Source: Candidatus Pacearchaeota archaeon (GTDB taxonomy: Archaea; Nanobdellota; Nanobdellia; Pacearchaeales; GW2011-AR1). Taken from it: 41,110 nt of DNA. Position numbers and translations under genes: made by a program. This document shows positions 15,174-24,700 of this stretch, piece after piece. The stretch's first letter is position 1. Each line of letters opens with the position of its first letter. The notes below the pieces were generated by a model. That model worked only from the letters and a program-made list of their open reading frames with translations. It was not told where the DNA came from and made no database searches. The stretch covers positions 1 through 41,110 of the forward strand of contig JACPLT010000008.1 of the NCBI GenBank assembly GCA_016186365.1. The letters run 5' to 3'.

Positions 15174-16709
15174 TCATTCCACAATTCCATATTTAGCAAG
15201 AACCTCTTTGGGATTCTTGTAATACTCATTAACCTCTCTCTGAACCCTGTCAAATCCAAAAACTTTTTTCTTGAATAATTCATAAAGCAATTTTGTCCTT
15301 AGCTCAAATTCTTTCTGCATCTCTTCTTTCTTAAACCCGTATCTTGTGCATATTTTCTCAAAAACTTTGCTGTCTTTCTTAAAATAAAACCTATCATCAG
15401 CCGGATTCCAGATAAATGGAGTATTAGTCAGAGCAACTCCATCAGGATCAACCTTAACAATTTCTACAACACTTCTCAATCTTCTTGTCTGCTGTTTATT
15501 CACAATAGAATGGCTCATAATAGCTACTGCATCCAGAGTATTGACAAGAGTAGGAGAAAGCTCAATTGGCGGAGTTTCCAATCTTTTAATTACAGTATCT
15601 ACTGAATCTGCGTGTATAGTGCTGATGCTGGCATGTCCTGAAGCCATTCCCTGAAATAAGACAAACGCTTCTTTTCCTCTAACCTCTCCCACTATAACAT
15701 AATCAGGACTCTGTCTGAAGCTATTTTTCAGCAAATCAAACAAATCAATCTCTCCTACTTTCCCAACACCAATTGCAGTTCTTGCTACAGATGGCAACCA
15801 GTTCTCTCTCGGCAGGTTTAGCTCCCTAGTATCTTCAATAGATACTACTCTCGCTTCTGGAGGAATAAAAAAAGCAATAGCATTCAATAAAGTTGTTTTT
15901 CCGCTCGCAGTTCCTCCTGTAATTAAAATATTCATTTTATATTGGACTAAAAGCCAGAAATAAGCCAGCATTTCAGGGCTTAGAGTATTCATTGATATTA
16001 ACTGCATAGGTGTCCATGGAATTTTAGTGAACTTTCTTATAGTGAGTGTAGGTCCTTTGCTTGTAACATCTGCAGTATATGTAGCATTAACTCTGCTTCC
16101 GTCAGGAAGAGTTCCATCTAAAAGAGGAGAAGCATAAGAAATATACCTTCCACATCTCTGTGCAATTTTTTCAACAAAATTAGCCAGCCTCTCTACATTA
16201 TTAAAAACCACATTTGTTTTGATATTCCTGTAAACTCTGTGTATAATATAGATAGGGGTGTTTATTCCATTGCACTCTATATCTTCAATAAAATAATCCC
16301 TCATTAACGGCTCAAGCTGATTCAGTCCGATAAAGTCCCTGAATAAATAATAAAATATTTTTTTATAGCTTTCAGGATTTATCCTTAAGTTCAGCTCTGA
16401 AATAAGCATCTCTGCTGTCTTATTAATATGCTCAATCATCGCCTTGTTTGTCTTTTCAACCAGCACATTAATATTAATCAGCTCTCTCATGCCTGTTTCC
16501 AGCTCTTCAAGTATCTTTTTTTCTTCATCACTTAAAATCGGCTCTTCTAATTCATAAACCAGCTCGCTTATTCTGCTGTCCCAATAAATATGGGCATAAG
16601 CATACGGAGAAATAAGAGGGTATCTCACATCTATTTTTGTTTTGTCATCCGCCTTAGTAAGCGGAGGAATTGCAGGCCTCAAATCCATATAAATTGTTTT
16701 ATCTTCCAT
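15174..16709 (-). CDS. Type II/IV secretion system ATPase (TadA/FlaI-like)
   Basis: 511 residues, the motor of pilus assembly. The N-terminal domain (about 1-200) is followed by the RecA-like core. Walker A is GGTASGKTT (about 263-271), the Asp box is around SIEDTREL, and Walker B-like YVIVGEVRGKE is near 335-344. The His box is GHASISTIHADS (about 355-366). All catalytic elements are intact. It is a cytoplasmic hexamer that would power the two platform proteins. The gene has its own promoter region after a long structured gap: TATA candidates GTTTATAAAAC (16748-16758) or AATTTATACT (16726-16735). Confidence 0.93.
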   Translation of the reverse strand: MEDKTIYMDLRPAIPPLTKADDKTKIDVRYPLISPYAYAHIYWDSRISELVYELEEPILSDEEKKILEELETGMRELININVLVEKTNKAMIEHINKTAEMLISELNLRINPESYKKIFYYLFRDFIGLNQLEPLMRDYFIEDIECNGINTPIYIIHRVYRNIKTNVVFNNVERLANFVEKIAQRCGRYISYASPLLDGTLPDGSRVNATYTADVTSKGPTLTIRKFTKIPWTPMQLISMNTLSPEMLAYFWLLVQYKMNILITGGTASGKTTLLNAIAFFIPPEARVVSIEDTRELNLPRENWLPSVARTAIGVGKVGEIDLFDLLKNSFRQSPDYVIVGEVRGKEAFVLFQGMASGHASISTIHADSVDTVIKRLETPPIELSPTLVNTLDAVAIMSHSIVNKQQTRRLRSVVEIVKVDPDGVALTNTPFIWNPADDRFYFKKDSKVFEKICTRYGFKKEEMQKEFELRTKLLYELFKKKVFGFDRVQREVNEYYKNPKEVLAKYGIVE

Positions 16710-16770
16710 TTTTCACTCTCTTTTGTCTAGTATAAATTAGGTTTGCTGTTTTATAAACCTTTTTAAATTG

Positions 16771-16928
16771 TTAAGTAAACCTTGCAAGTTAACATCCCCA
16801 CGAAATACATATTATTCACCGAGAATTTAATTTTTCTCCCTCATTAATTAGGGGAGAACAAATAAAATTCCGGTTATACTATTAATTTAACGCTAAGCAG
16901 GGGATGTTAAGTTTGATTGTTTACTTAA
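16771..16928. repeat. Long imperfect palindrome after the pilin operon
   Basis: Outer arms TTAAGTAAAC (16771-16780) / GTTTACTTAA (16919-16928) and inner arms TTAACATCCCC (16789-16799) / GGGGATGTTAA (16900-16910) pair in register, separated by an 8-nt internal loop on each side. Inside is a hairpin TTCTCCC (16834-16840) / GGGAGAA (16852-16858) above GAATTT/AAATTC. It begins 7 nt after the last pilin stop. It could be an mRNA 3' structure, a small RNA or a miniature inverted-repeat element; no target duplication was seen. Confidence 0.6.
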
Positions 16929-16935
16929 TCATTAA

Positions 16936-17463
16936 CTATGACATCGAAATATCAATTTTTATTTTATCCTCTTCTTCCCCATTATTTGTAATATAAACTT
17001 TGTAAGGAGTAGGAGCCTGTTGCAGTATTTTGTCTTGAGCTTCATTATTGAATGTTATTGAAGCAGAGTCATATTTTATTTTGAATGAAACATCATAATC
17101 AGTAGTTGCTTCATTTGTTCTTGCAATCACCTTTCCAATATTTACATTTTTTCCTGGCTGACTGTATTTATACTTGCTTCTCATCTTAAATTCTATCTCT
17201 CCCTCGCTAGGTTTTATCACAAGCTCTCCCTTCTTTATGCTTATCTCAACAGGGATGCTGTTCCCCTTGCCATAATATATTGCATTCTCTATCTCTCCGT
17301 TAATACTATTCATCATCTCTAAACTTTGCTGTAAAACTATCTGGTCTCTTTTTTCATCTATTGCCGGCTTGACAAAAGCCAACAGCAATCCAATTATAAC
17401 CAGCCCTATAAGCGTATAGATTACAGTTTCAACCCACACCTGTGCTCTTTTTTCCATATTCAT
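16936..17463 (-). CDS. Pilin-like protein
   Basis: 175 residues from the ATG at 17463, which follows the stop of the upstream gene by one base. A short basic leader M-N-M-E-K-R-A precedes Q-V-W-V-E-T-V-I-Y-T-L-I-G-L-V-I-I-G, a pilin helix with Glu5. The C-terminal domain is beta-rich and without cysteine. A second in-frame ATG at 17457 is equally possible. Last gene of a tightly packed pilin operon. Likely a minor or structural pilin. Confidence 0.7.
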   Translation of the reverse strand: MNMEKRAQVWVETVIYTLIGLVIIGLLLAFVKPAIDEKRDQIVLQQSLEMMNSINGEIENAIYYGKGNSIPVEISIKKGELVIKPSEGEIEFKMRSKYKYSQPGKNVNIGKVIARTNEATTDYDVSFKIKYDSASITFNNEAQDKILQQAPTPYKVYITNNGEEEDKIKIDISMS

Positions 17464-17464
17464 T

Positions 17465-17995
17465 TTATACAACAGGGCAGGGATTTAAATTATAGTTGCC
17501 CATCTCGCAAATTCCTCCATCCTCTTTTATTATTCCTAAACTAACCTGAATAATATCGCTATCTACAAAATCTAAAACATAGCTATTTGCTCCTCCAGGA
17601 GCAGGCAATGCTAACAAGTCTAGAAACTCTATCTCGCCATTTTCATCTAAGTTCATCATCTTAACTCCATCCACTCTTCCATCAATAATATCATATCTTT
17701 TTGATCCCGCTTCATTTGAAATAGTTACAGCAAATCCCCCAATATTATACTCTGCATCTCCTCTTTCTATTGTAAGTTTTACTTTGTTATCTTCATAGCA
17801 GGTATTCCCTATATCAATAATTTTTCCATAATCGCTTAAATCATAACAGCTCTTGCTCTTTTCCATACTCCCTCTTAAAAATGGAATTAAAAACTGGCTT
17901 ACTATATACACCGCTATAATCGCGAGCAATACAAATAATATTACAATCACTACTTCTGACATCCCCTTTTTATTATTTTTTATTTTATTTATCAT
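17465..17995 (-). CDS. Pilin-like protein with class III signal
   Basis: 176 residues. The leader ends K-K-G (residues 9-11), then M-S-E-V-V-I-V-I-L-F-V-L-L-A-I-I-A, giving a mature N-terminus with Glu near position 3. Four cysteines are present in the beta-rich globular part. The start overlaps the end of the previous pilin by 4 nt. Likely a subunit of the same filament. Confidence 0.75.
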   Translation of the reverse strand: MINKIKNNKKGMSEVVIVILFVLLAIIAVYIVSQFLIPFLRGSMEKSKSCYDLSDYGKIIDIGNTCYEDNKVKLTIERGDAEYNIGGFAVTISNEAGSKRYDIIDGRVDGVKMMNLDENGEIEFLDLLALPAPGGANSYVLDFVDSDIIQVSLGIIKEDGGICEMGNYNLNPCPVV

Positions 17996-18432
17996 ATTGT
18001 AAATTTGAAGCTATTTTTGCATGTATATACTCTCTTCCCAGCTTCTACCTCTCCCATTATTATCGGAGTGACTGTTATCTCTCCTGAAAAATCTTCACCG
18101 ATTATATCTTCGCCGATTACAGCGGATTTCCCACTTGTTAAACTTAGAACTTCAGAAAGCTCTTTTTTCACGCTTCCTCCGCTTATCGATTTTGTCTCTA
18201 CCTGATAAACAGGAATATTTCCAGTGTTTAATATTGTAAACCCCTCCACATTCTTGCTGAATTCTAATCTTATCTCCTCGCATCTCTGGTCAGCAGGTGC
18301 TCCTCTTTTTGTTACAGATTCTCCCACAAAACTCATTGCCCAAAAATAAACAATAACTGCAAGGATAATCACTATCAAAACAAGCAAAACTGTCGCAATT
18401 ACCGGACTTAATCCTCTCTTTTTATAATTCAT
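17992..18432 (-). CDS. Archaeal pilin (class III signal peptide)
   Basis: 146 residues, M-N-Y-K-K-R-G then L-S-P-V-I-A-T-V-L-L-V-L-I-V-I-I-L-A-V. This is the standard archaeal pilin/archaellin N-terminal (DUF1628-like) pattern, cut after Gly7. The compact beta-rich head has two cysteines. By sequence it is the most typical pilin of the cluster and could be the major subunit. A TATA-like GTTTAAAAAT (18453-18462) lies about 21-30 nt upstream, so it may have its own leaderless promoter. Confidence 0.82.
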   Translation of the reverse strand: MNYKKRGLSPVIATVLLVLIVIILAVIVYFWAMSFVGESVTKRGAPADQRCEEIRLEFSKNVEGFTILNTGNIPVYQVETKSISGGSVKKELSEVLSLTSGKSAVIGEDIIGEDFSGEITVTPIIMGEVEAGKRVYTCKNSFKFTI

Positions 18433-18462
18433 CTTTTAATCAACATTCTTTAGTTTAAAAAT

Positions 18463-18993
18463 TTATCCTTGTATCGCCAGATAATCTCCCTGTTTAATAA
18501 CAAAAAAGAAGTTTTCCCTTTCTTGAGATTCATCAGCTTCAAATTCATATTCCCTTCCGTCTTTCATAATCTCTATCTTGCTTTCTCCTTCCTGCAGGAC
18601 AATGTCTCCTGTTTCAACGACATCCGCATTATTAATCCTCACCTCTCCCCCTATATTTTTTACAAGATATTTTAGATTATCTCTTTTGCCATAAACAAAA
18701 ATCCATTCTATCTTTCCATTTTTATCTTTATAATTAGTGTAACTTTTCAGCCAGTCTTCAATTAAATCATTAAAATTATTATTCACATTTTGATCACTAT
18801 ACCCATTGACAATCCCATAATTATAAATCGCGGCAGTTTCCTCTTTTAATTCTTGTTTTATCTCATAAATCCTTGCTTTTCTTTCATCTCCTCTCGCATA
18901 ATTCTGAATAGCCATAAATTCTACAATAACAAAAATAATCAAAACTGCCCCAATAAGATAAAACTGCCCTCTTTTATTTTTTATCATGCTCAT
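18463..18993 (-). CDS. Pilin-like protein, first gene of the pilus locus
   Basis: 176 residues. Leader M-S-M-I-K-N-K-R-G, then Q-F-Y-L-I-G-A-V-L-I-I-F-V-I-V. The mature helix lacks the canonical Glu5 but has Glu further in. The head is acidic and has no cysteine. A second start two codons in (MIKNKRG) is possible. A TATA box GTTTAAATA on the plus strand (19014-19022) lies 21-29 nt upstream. Likely a minor pilin. Confidence 0.68.
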   Translation of the reverse strand: MSMIKNKRGQFYLIGAVLIIFVIVEFMAIQNYARGDERKARIYEIKQELKEETAAIYNYGIVNGYSDQNVNNNFNDLIEDWLKSYTNYKDKNGKIEWIFVYGKRDNLKYLVKNIGGEVRINNADVVETGDIVLQEGESKIEIMKDGREYEFEADESQERENFFFVIKQGDYLAIQG

Positions 18994-19013
18994 ACCTATT
19001 CAAGATAAATTTA

Positions 19014-19022
19014 GTTTAAATA
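19014..19022 (-). promoter_or_regulatory. TATA box of the pilin operon
   Basis: TATTTAAAC on the minus strand, 21-29 nt before the ATG at 18993. This is the leaderless pattern seen across the window. Confidence 0.55.
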
Positions 19023-19050
19023 AGTTTCTAGTTTAGGGATACAAAAGGAG

Positions 19051-19107
19051 CTAAGGAAGAACCATCGGTTATATAAAAGGAAATGGTCTAAGGAAGAACC
19101 ATTGGTT
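19051..19107. repeat. Direct repeat behind the SRP RNA
   Basis: CTAAGGAAGAACCATCGGTT (19051-19070) and the same with one change (19088-19107) lie 37 bp apart. Confidence 0.75.
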
Positions 19108-19111
19108 CTTC
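19093..19111 (-). terminator. Hairpin at the 3' end of the SRP RNA
   Basis: GAAGAACC-ATT-GGTTCTTC, an 8-bp perfect stem 6 nt after the closing helix of the SRP RNA, followed by TTTTATATAA on the minus strand. It may be a terminator or 3' processing structure. Confidence 0.4.
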
Positions 19112-19116
19112 TTATA

Positions 19117-19379
19117 GTGCAGACTCGAGAGCTTGCCTCATAATCCATAACTAGTATCTCGAAGCATCCTCAGTTTTGCAACCCTACGAGCATCTTAACT
19201 AATGTTTAGGGCTGCTCCGGTCAAGGCCTGACCCATTTCGCAAAAGCAAGATCGAGTAGGACAAAACCTCAATGTTATCCTCAAGGCTTTTCTATATCAT
19301 ATGTCACTTACTCTCTTGCAGTCTGCCATGAAGCCCATTTGCAAATAGCAGAGGGCTAACCTGCTGACCTAGTCTGCAG
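19117..19379 (-). ncRNA. Signal recognition particle RNA (7S RNA)
   Basis: The minus strand holds the SRP54-binding helix 8: GGGTCAGGCC, tetraloop TTGA, CCGGAGCAGCCC (19209-19234 region). The long helix 5 is supported by GTCCTAC pairing with GTAGGGT and GGTTTTG with CAAAACT. The ends close by TGCAGACT / AGTCTGCA (19371-19378 with 19118-19125). A length near 260 nt fits a small archaeal 7S RNA with SRP19-type helices. Boundaries are estimated from the closing helix. A TATA-like ACTTAAAAATGC (19396-19407) lies at the right distance upstream. Confidence 0.85.
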
Positions 19380-19395
19380 AATTAGATGTTTTTGT

Positions 19396-19407
19396 GCATT
19401 TTTAAGT
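19396..19407 (-). promoter_or_regulatory. TATA box of the SRP RNA gene
   Basis: ACTTAAAAATGC on the minus strand, centred about 23 nt before the predicted 5' end of the SRP RNA. Confidence 0.5.
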
Positions 19408-19520
19408 CTTTTCATCAACTAACTAGCCCGTCAAGTTTAGCTTTAACTTATAATTGCATTTGGATATCTTGGAATGTGTCCCAAATAGGGAGATATATTT
19501 GTATTTTCCAAGGATTAAAT

Positions 19521-20387
19521 TTAATTTTTTTTCTTGGTTAAATAAACATAAAGCAGCGGACAAAGAGACAGCGTTCTTTTGCTTTCTTCATTTATATCGT
19601 AATTACTATCCGACAATTCCTTTTCCAATTTCTTTATGATATCCCTCACTTTCTTTATATTTATGGAACCCGCACCATGAATGGCTATATATTGTTTATT
19701 CTCATGTATGCACCTTCTAACTTCTGATAAAATATCTTCTTCATCTGAAGCCGAATGTATAAAAAAGATATAATCTGATTCCTTAACAAAGCTTCTTATT
19801 TTTTCATTTATTTCAACTCTAATTTTTTCAGTGTTTTGTCCATATTCTTGTATAAGAAATTCTGTCATTCCATCTATATATCCTGATAAATAAAGATTAC
19901 AAAGTTTTCTTCCTTCTTTGCCATAATGTTTTCCAATATCCTCTCTAACTTTTTGAGCCCTTTCACTCTCTTTATTATCAAATAGCTTTTTAGAATATAT
20001 GGAAAGGTTAAGAATAGCTTTCAAGTCATAATCCAAAAATTTTAAAAATGGATTAATATTCTTGCTGTTTGGTAACTCTTTTTTAAAATCTTGAATTCTA
20101 TTAAAGAAATCGGTATCTATAATATCAAATTCTACCTCATTATTTGAAATAGGATTATAAATTTTATTTAATTTTAGTTTATCTTTATCATTTAATTGAC
20201 TTTTGTCTCCTATATAACAATCTCCTTTTTGAACATAAACAATTGTAGCATTGGGATTATTATTAAGAAAATCTTTTCGGGCTTCTCCATCCATTAATAC
20301 TTCTGGAATCTTTTTCAGATTGCGTGTTCCTTTTATAGTATCCCAAATTGCCTTTATTGCTAATACAATCGAAGAGATATCTGCCAT
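19521..20387 (-). CDS. Unknown protein
   Basis: 288 residues from the ATG at 20387, one base after the stop of the partner gene; upstream codons would overlap that gene. No signal peptide or membrane helix is seen. It is rich in charged helices. A segment near the C-terminus (D-Y-I-F-F-I-H-S-A-S-D-E-E-D-I-L-S-E-V-R-R-C-I, then Y-I-A-I-H-G-A-G) alternates strands and helices like a Rossmann-type or TIR-sized fold, but no motif is decisive. Possibly a cytoplasmic two-gene system with the 91-residue protein. Confidence 0.6.
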   Translation of the reverse strand: MADISSIVLAIKAIWDTIKGTRNLKKIPEVLMDGEARKDFLNNNPNATIVYVQKGDCYIGDKSQLNDKDKLKLNKIYNPISNNEVEFDIIDTDFFNRIQDFKKELPNSKNINPFLKFLDYDLKAILNLSIYSKKLFDNKESERAQKVREDIGKHYGKEGRKLCNLYLSGYIDGMTEFLIQEYGQNTEKIRVEINEKIRSFVKESDYIFFIHSASDEEDILSEVRRCIHENKQYIAIHGAGSINIKKVRDIIKKLEKELSDSNYDINEESKRTLSLCPLLYVYLTKKKN

Positions 20388-20388
20388 A

Positions 20389-20664
20389 TCATAGTGTTCT
20401 CTTTTGGGCCAAGAATTCTGCGTAACTTGCAATATTATCTTTTATAAAATTCTTAGACGCAGAGGATATACTCCCCAAGTCTTTTAGTTTAATTTCGTCT
20501 TCATCCTGCGAGATTACCCTCTTTTTTGTGTCAGAATTTATTATAAAACCCTCCGAATCTTTTTCATTTCCTAAATCCCTCAGAAAACCTTCCATCTGTA
20601 TCACACTAACAACAAAAGAAACATTGTTACTAACAAGAACATCGTCCCAAGTTAAATCTTCCAT
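20389..20664 (-). CDS. Small acidic protein, unknown
   Basis: 91 residues, M-E-D-L-T-W-D-D-V-L-V-S-N-N..., acidic, with no membrane helix. It is directly followed by the 288-residue gene. A TATA-like ATTTAAAT (about 20710) lies some 45 nt upstream. It may be a regulatory or antitoxin-like partner, which is inference from size and position only. Confidence 0.55.
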   Translation of the reverse strand: MEDLTWDDVLVSNNVSFVVSVIQMEGFLRDLGNEKDSEGFIINSDTKKRVISQDEDEIKLKDLGSISSASKNFIKDNIASYAEFLAQKRTL

Positions 20665-20855
20665 AATTTATCTATATATCCTCTTTTCTATACAAAGAAA
20701 ATTAGTATTTAAATATATGTCGTTTTCTAAGATATATTTTTTAGTACTCCTCAAATTTAGGAACAATTTTTAATGTTATTTTAGACAGTTTATTTTTTTT
20801 CTTTCAAAAAAGCTAATATTGAGTTCATCTCATTAATATTTATTTAGCCACTTTC

Positions 20856-21626
20856 CTATTCTTTCCTCAATTCCACATATCTGTCAAAAGAATCTTCGCT
20901 TATTCTGGCATTATTCTCAATCAAACCCCTTGCAATTTTTACAGGAAGCTCTTTCATCCCATTTCTTAAAGAATAATCAATCCAATAGTCATCCCCCACT
21001 CTCGCCCATATTTCATACATTCCAAGAAGAGTTCCTAAATCCCGCCTCAACACTTTAGCATTTCCATTTTTAGAAACTAAAAATTGAATAAGCTCTCTAA
21101 GATTATCATTAACTCTCCATCCAGATGTTTGAAATGCCCCAGTCCAAGCCATAGCATATAATTCTTGCAGATATTTATTTTTTATCTTGCCTTCTTGAGC
21201 ATTTTTCAAAAGTTTTCCAGATAAATTATCTGCGTCTATGTTATCTATAAGCTCAAGGGAAACAGGGACTCTCCTCCCATTTAAATAATTAAGAAAATGC
21301 CATCCTTTATGTCTTGCACTCTGTTCTGAAGATTTGAGTGCTTCATAAAGTAAGCGAAATGGAAAAAGTTTGATAGTCTCTTTATATCTTGCTTTGACAA
21401 GTTCTCTCACTCCTTCATCGGTAATATTTTCCGCCTCTTTTTCTCTTTTTTCTTCAACTTCCTTAAAATGCATATCAATATCATAAGGGCTTCCTGCATG
21501 AGGCATATAAACAAGTGTCCCAAACAGAAGTTTAGCAGCAATCTTCTCATCTTGAAGTGCAAATATACGTGAAACTATGATTCCTATATTTGTTGCAGTT
21601 CTCTCACGATATTCTTTATTTTCCAT
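20856..21626 (-). CDS. Unknown helical protein
   Basis: 256 residues from the ATG at 21626; a GTG at 21659 would add 11 residues. Helix-rich and soluble. Notable strings: K-L-L-F-G-T-L-V-Y-M-P-H-A-G-S-P-Y-D-I-D-M-H and H-K-G-W-H-F-L-N-Y-L-N-G-R-R-V-P. It may be a repeat-helical scaffold protein; no family recognised. A TATA-like TTTATAAATT (about 21671-21680) supports a promoter of its own. Confidence 0.6.
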   Translation of the reverse strand: MENKEYRERTATNIGIIVSRIFALQDEKIAAKLLFGTLVYMPHAGSPYDIDMHFKEVEEKREKEAENITDEGVRELVKARYKETIKLFPFRLLYEALKSSEQSARHKGWHFLNYLNGRRVPVSLELIDNIDADNLSGKLLKNAQEGKIKNKYLQELYAMAWTGAFQTSGWRVNDNLRELIQFLVSKNGNAKVLRRDLGTLLGMYEIWARVGDDYWIDYSLRNGMKELPVKIARGLIENNARISEDSFDRYVELRKE

Positions 21627-21704
21627 TTTGTACAAGAATTTTTTCTGGAGTAATCTCACATAAATTTTAATTTATAAAACTTTCGTTTTTTCTAAAATAG
21701 AAAC

Positions 21705-24700
21705 CTACCTTCTTCTCAACCTGAATATCAAAACAAGAATAGCGATTATTCCGCCAATTAATAAAATATTAATTATTGTCATTGTTTTAATCTCACTTCC
21801 AGCATTGCTTACAGTTGATGATGAGCCCCCGTTCAATTTCACGCTTGGAACATTCTCTATACTTATTGTCTGTTTCTTCTGGCAGGTTACTTTTATCTGC
21901 CTGCTTGCAGAACTTTCCTTGGAATATTTAGCTTTCGCTTCAATTGTGTATTCCCTGCTTTCTGCATCTTCAGGAATAATCATTATAAAGCTGGTTTCAG
22001 CACTATTATCTTCATCATATTTCTCGAGGTTAATCTCCTGCGAAACAGCATGAATCTTTAGCTCTGAATTATCAACGCTCAAGATGACATCCTCATCTCT
22101 CTTCCCTAAATTCTCAATGCTTACTCTTGCTTCTGCAATCTCACCGCAATTGACAGTTTCAGGAACATCAAATCTTTTAATCTGAACATCATATTTCTTT
22201 CTCTGTATTTTTATCTCTCTGTATTTCTGGTTGCAATAATCTATCCCATCTTCTCCCTCTGCCCTTACATAGACAACATACTCATTCTCATCATCAATAT
22301 CAGTTATTGGAATGCTTAACTCCACATCTTCTTTGTCTCCGCTTTCAATGCTTACTCCCTCGCTGTCGCTTTCAACTTCCTCGTCATTTGTTACATCATA
22401 TAAAGATGCAAAAACTTCAACATCCAAATCTTCATCAGCATTATTTTCTATTCTAAGCTTAACCTCAACACTCTCCCCAATTTCAAATTCCTCGCCTTCA
22501 TCCGGGCTTCTTATTTCAATATCTAACTCTCCAGTTATATTTTCGCAAGTTTCAGCATCGCTCAATACCGGCTCACACTCGCTTAAACAGCAGGTTCCAT
22601 CAATAGCCTCTCTTGTTTCTCCAGAGCAAATTTGATTTTCCCTGCATACTTTCCCAGAATATTCTGAACATGAAAGAGTGTCTCCTACTCTAAAGCTTGA
22701 GAATCCGCTTGTTATAAAACTGAACACTCCATTATTGTAGCTTATATTATAACATTTATCTTTTGGGCATAAACTGCTTATACTGCTGGCATTCATACTA
22801 AATTCAGAATTGTAGTATATTGAAGGTGTTTTTTCTGAATTTATATTATAGAATGTTACAATTGCAGGTTTATTTAGCAATCCTGTAAAATATAAGCTGT
22901 CAATTGCAGCAATATTAGAAAGAATTCCAGAATAATGATTAAAGTCTACCCTGCCTCTTAAATCTACACTGCTCAAAAAAACAATCTTTCCAATATTAAT
23001 TTTTTCCAATATCAAATTAACATTGGACAAATCAGTTATTCCCGCAAAGTTTGTTGTTTCACCATTATAGTCATATGCAATTGGAGTATTGCTTATCATT
23101 ACATCCCATTTTATTTCAGTTGAATTCTCTAAATCTTTCACAATTGCTTTTATTTCATGTGTTCCTGTTCCTGCTGCCTGATAATTGAACAAGTTGTTAG
23201 ATTGCCCATCTACTTTTATATTATCCACTCTCCATTCAATGCTTAGCTCGTTCATAGGACTATCTATATCTCTCATTGTTATAGAAAACATCTGGTTTCC
23301 ATTCACAGCTAAAATAGGATTAAATCCAGGATAGCTTTCAGTTATCACAGGCGCATCATTGACATTTTTTACTTCTATTTTAATCTGCTTATTTCTTATT
23401 CCATTATCATCATCTCTTGCTTGTATAGTGCAGTATGCTGCATTATCTCCAGTTCCATAGAAATCTTTTGCCGGCTCTACTATTATCTTTCCTTCTGTAA
23501 AGTTAACCGAGCATCTCACTTTATTTATATCCTGCTCAATAATTCTCAAATCAGTTATATTTCCGTCGCTATCACGGGCATTTATACTTATTTGATTAAT
23601 TCCAGAATCTTCATTTATGCTTATATTATTTAAGTCAATTTGCGGCGGTTCATTTCTGTCAATTATGTTTAGTCTTGCATCTATTGAATCCGAAAATACT
23701 CCGTCACTAACCCTAATTTCAAAATAATATATTCCTGCATCATCATAATCAGGAGTCCATCTAAAAATATTTCCATTCTGTATAAATCTTGAATCATTTA
23801 TTGAATAAGACAAATTTGCAGAGTCAATATCCTCTCCATTCCCCACCAGCTCAACTATTTCCCCCTCTCCTCCATTTATCTCGCAATTATCCTTTTCTCT
23901 AAGAGGCAGATTATCCACATTTCTTGAGTCAATAGTATAAACACTATCACAAATTCCATCATTTTCAGCATCACTGCAAGTTTCAGAAAATCCAGTTCCA
24001 TTATAATCTGCCCAGTAATTTCCCCCCATTAGGTTTCCTCCCATTATATTCATTCCCGCGGTTAGTGTAGTATTATAACTGTTAGCTGACACTCCAATTG
24101 GTCCAACATTATAAGTATTTCTAAAATAATTATTGTAAATAACATTATCTCTTGAATATAAATCTATAAAATAAATTCCAAGATACCCATTATTCTCAAT
24201 TTTATTTGAGCTTATAATATTATTCCTGCTATACAAGAAAGCTATCCCCGCAAATTCATTATCTTTCAAATTATTATTATAAACAATATTGCTATCCGAA
24301 TATCCGGTTAGCTGAATTCCCGCTTTATTATCTTCGAGTTCATTTCCATTTATGTTGCTGGAATTAGTCCCCCATAAATATATTCCCGTGTCAAAATCTC
24401 TAACCCTGCAATTTCTGATAGTTGCATTCTTGACAAAACTTGTTAAAACTCCATAAACTTCATTATTCCTTCCAAGCCCTATAATTCTATGTCCATCACA
24501 ATCCAAGGTGATATTATCTGCCTGAATATCAAAGCAAGCCCATCCGCTAGAATAGTGAATATTTTCATTTAATTTATAAACAGAGTTAGCACTAGTTAAA
24601 TTCTGGCACGAAGTTAAATTAATAGTTGCTCCAGTGCTGTGTTGTCTTTCATAATCTACAGCAATATCTCCATTTCCGCTATTGCACACAATACTTCCAG

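Noticed and set aside
16771-16928. Insertion sequence with terminal inverted repeats
   Set aside because: No transposase frame and no target-site duplication. Kept only as a palindrome of open nature.
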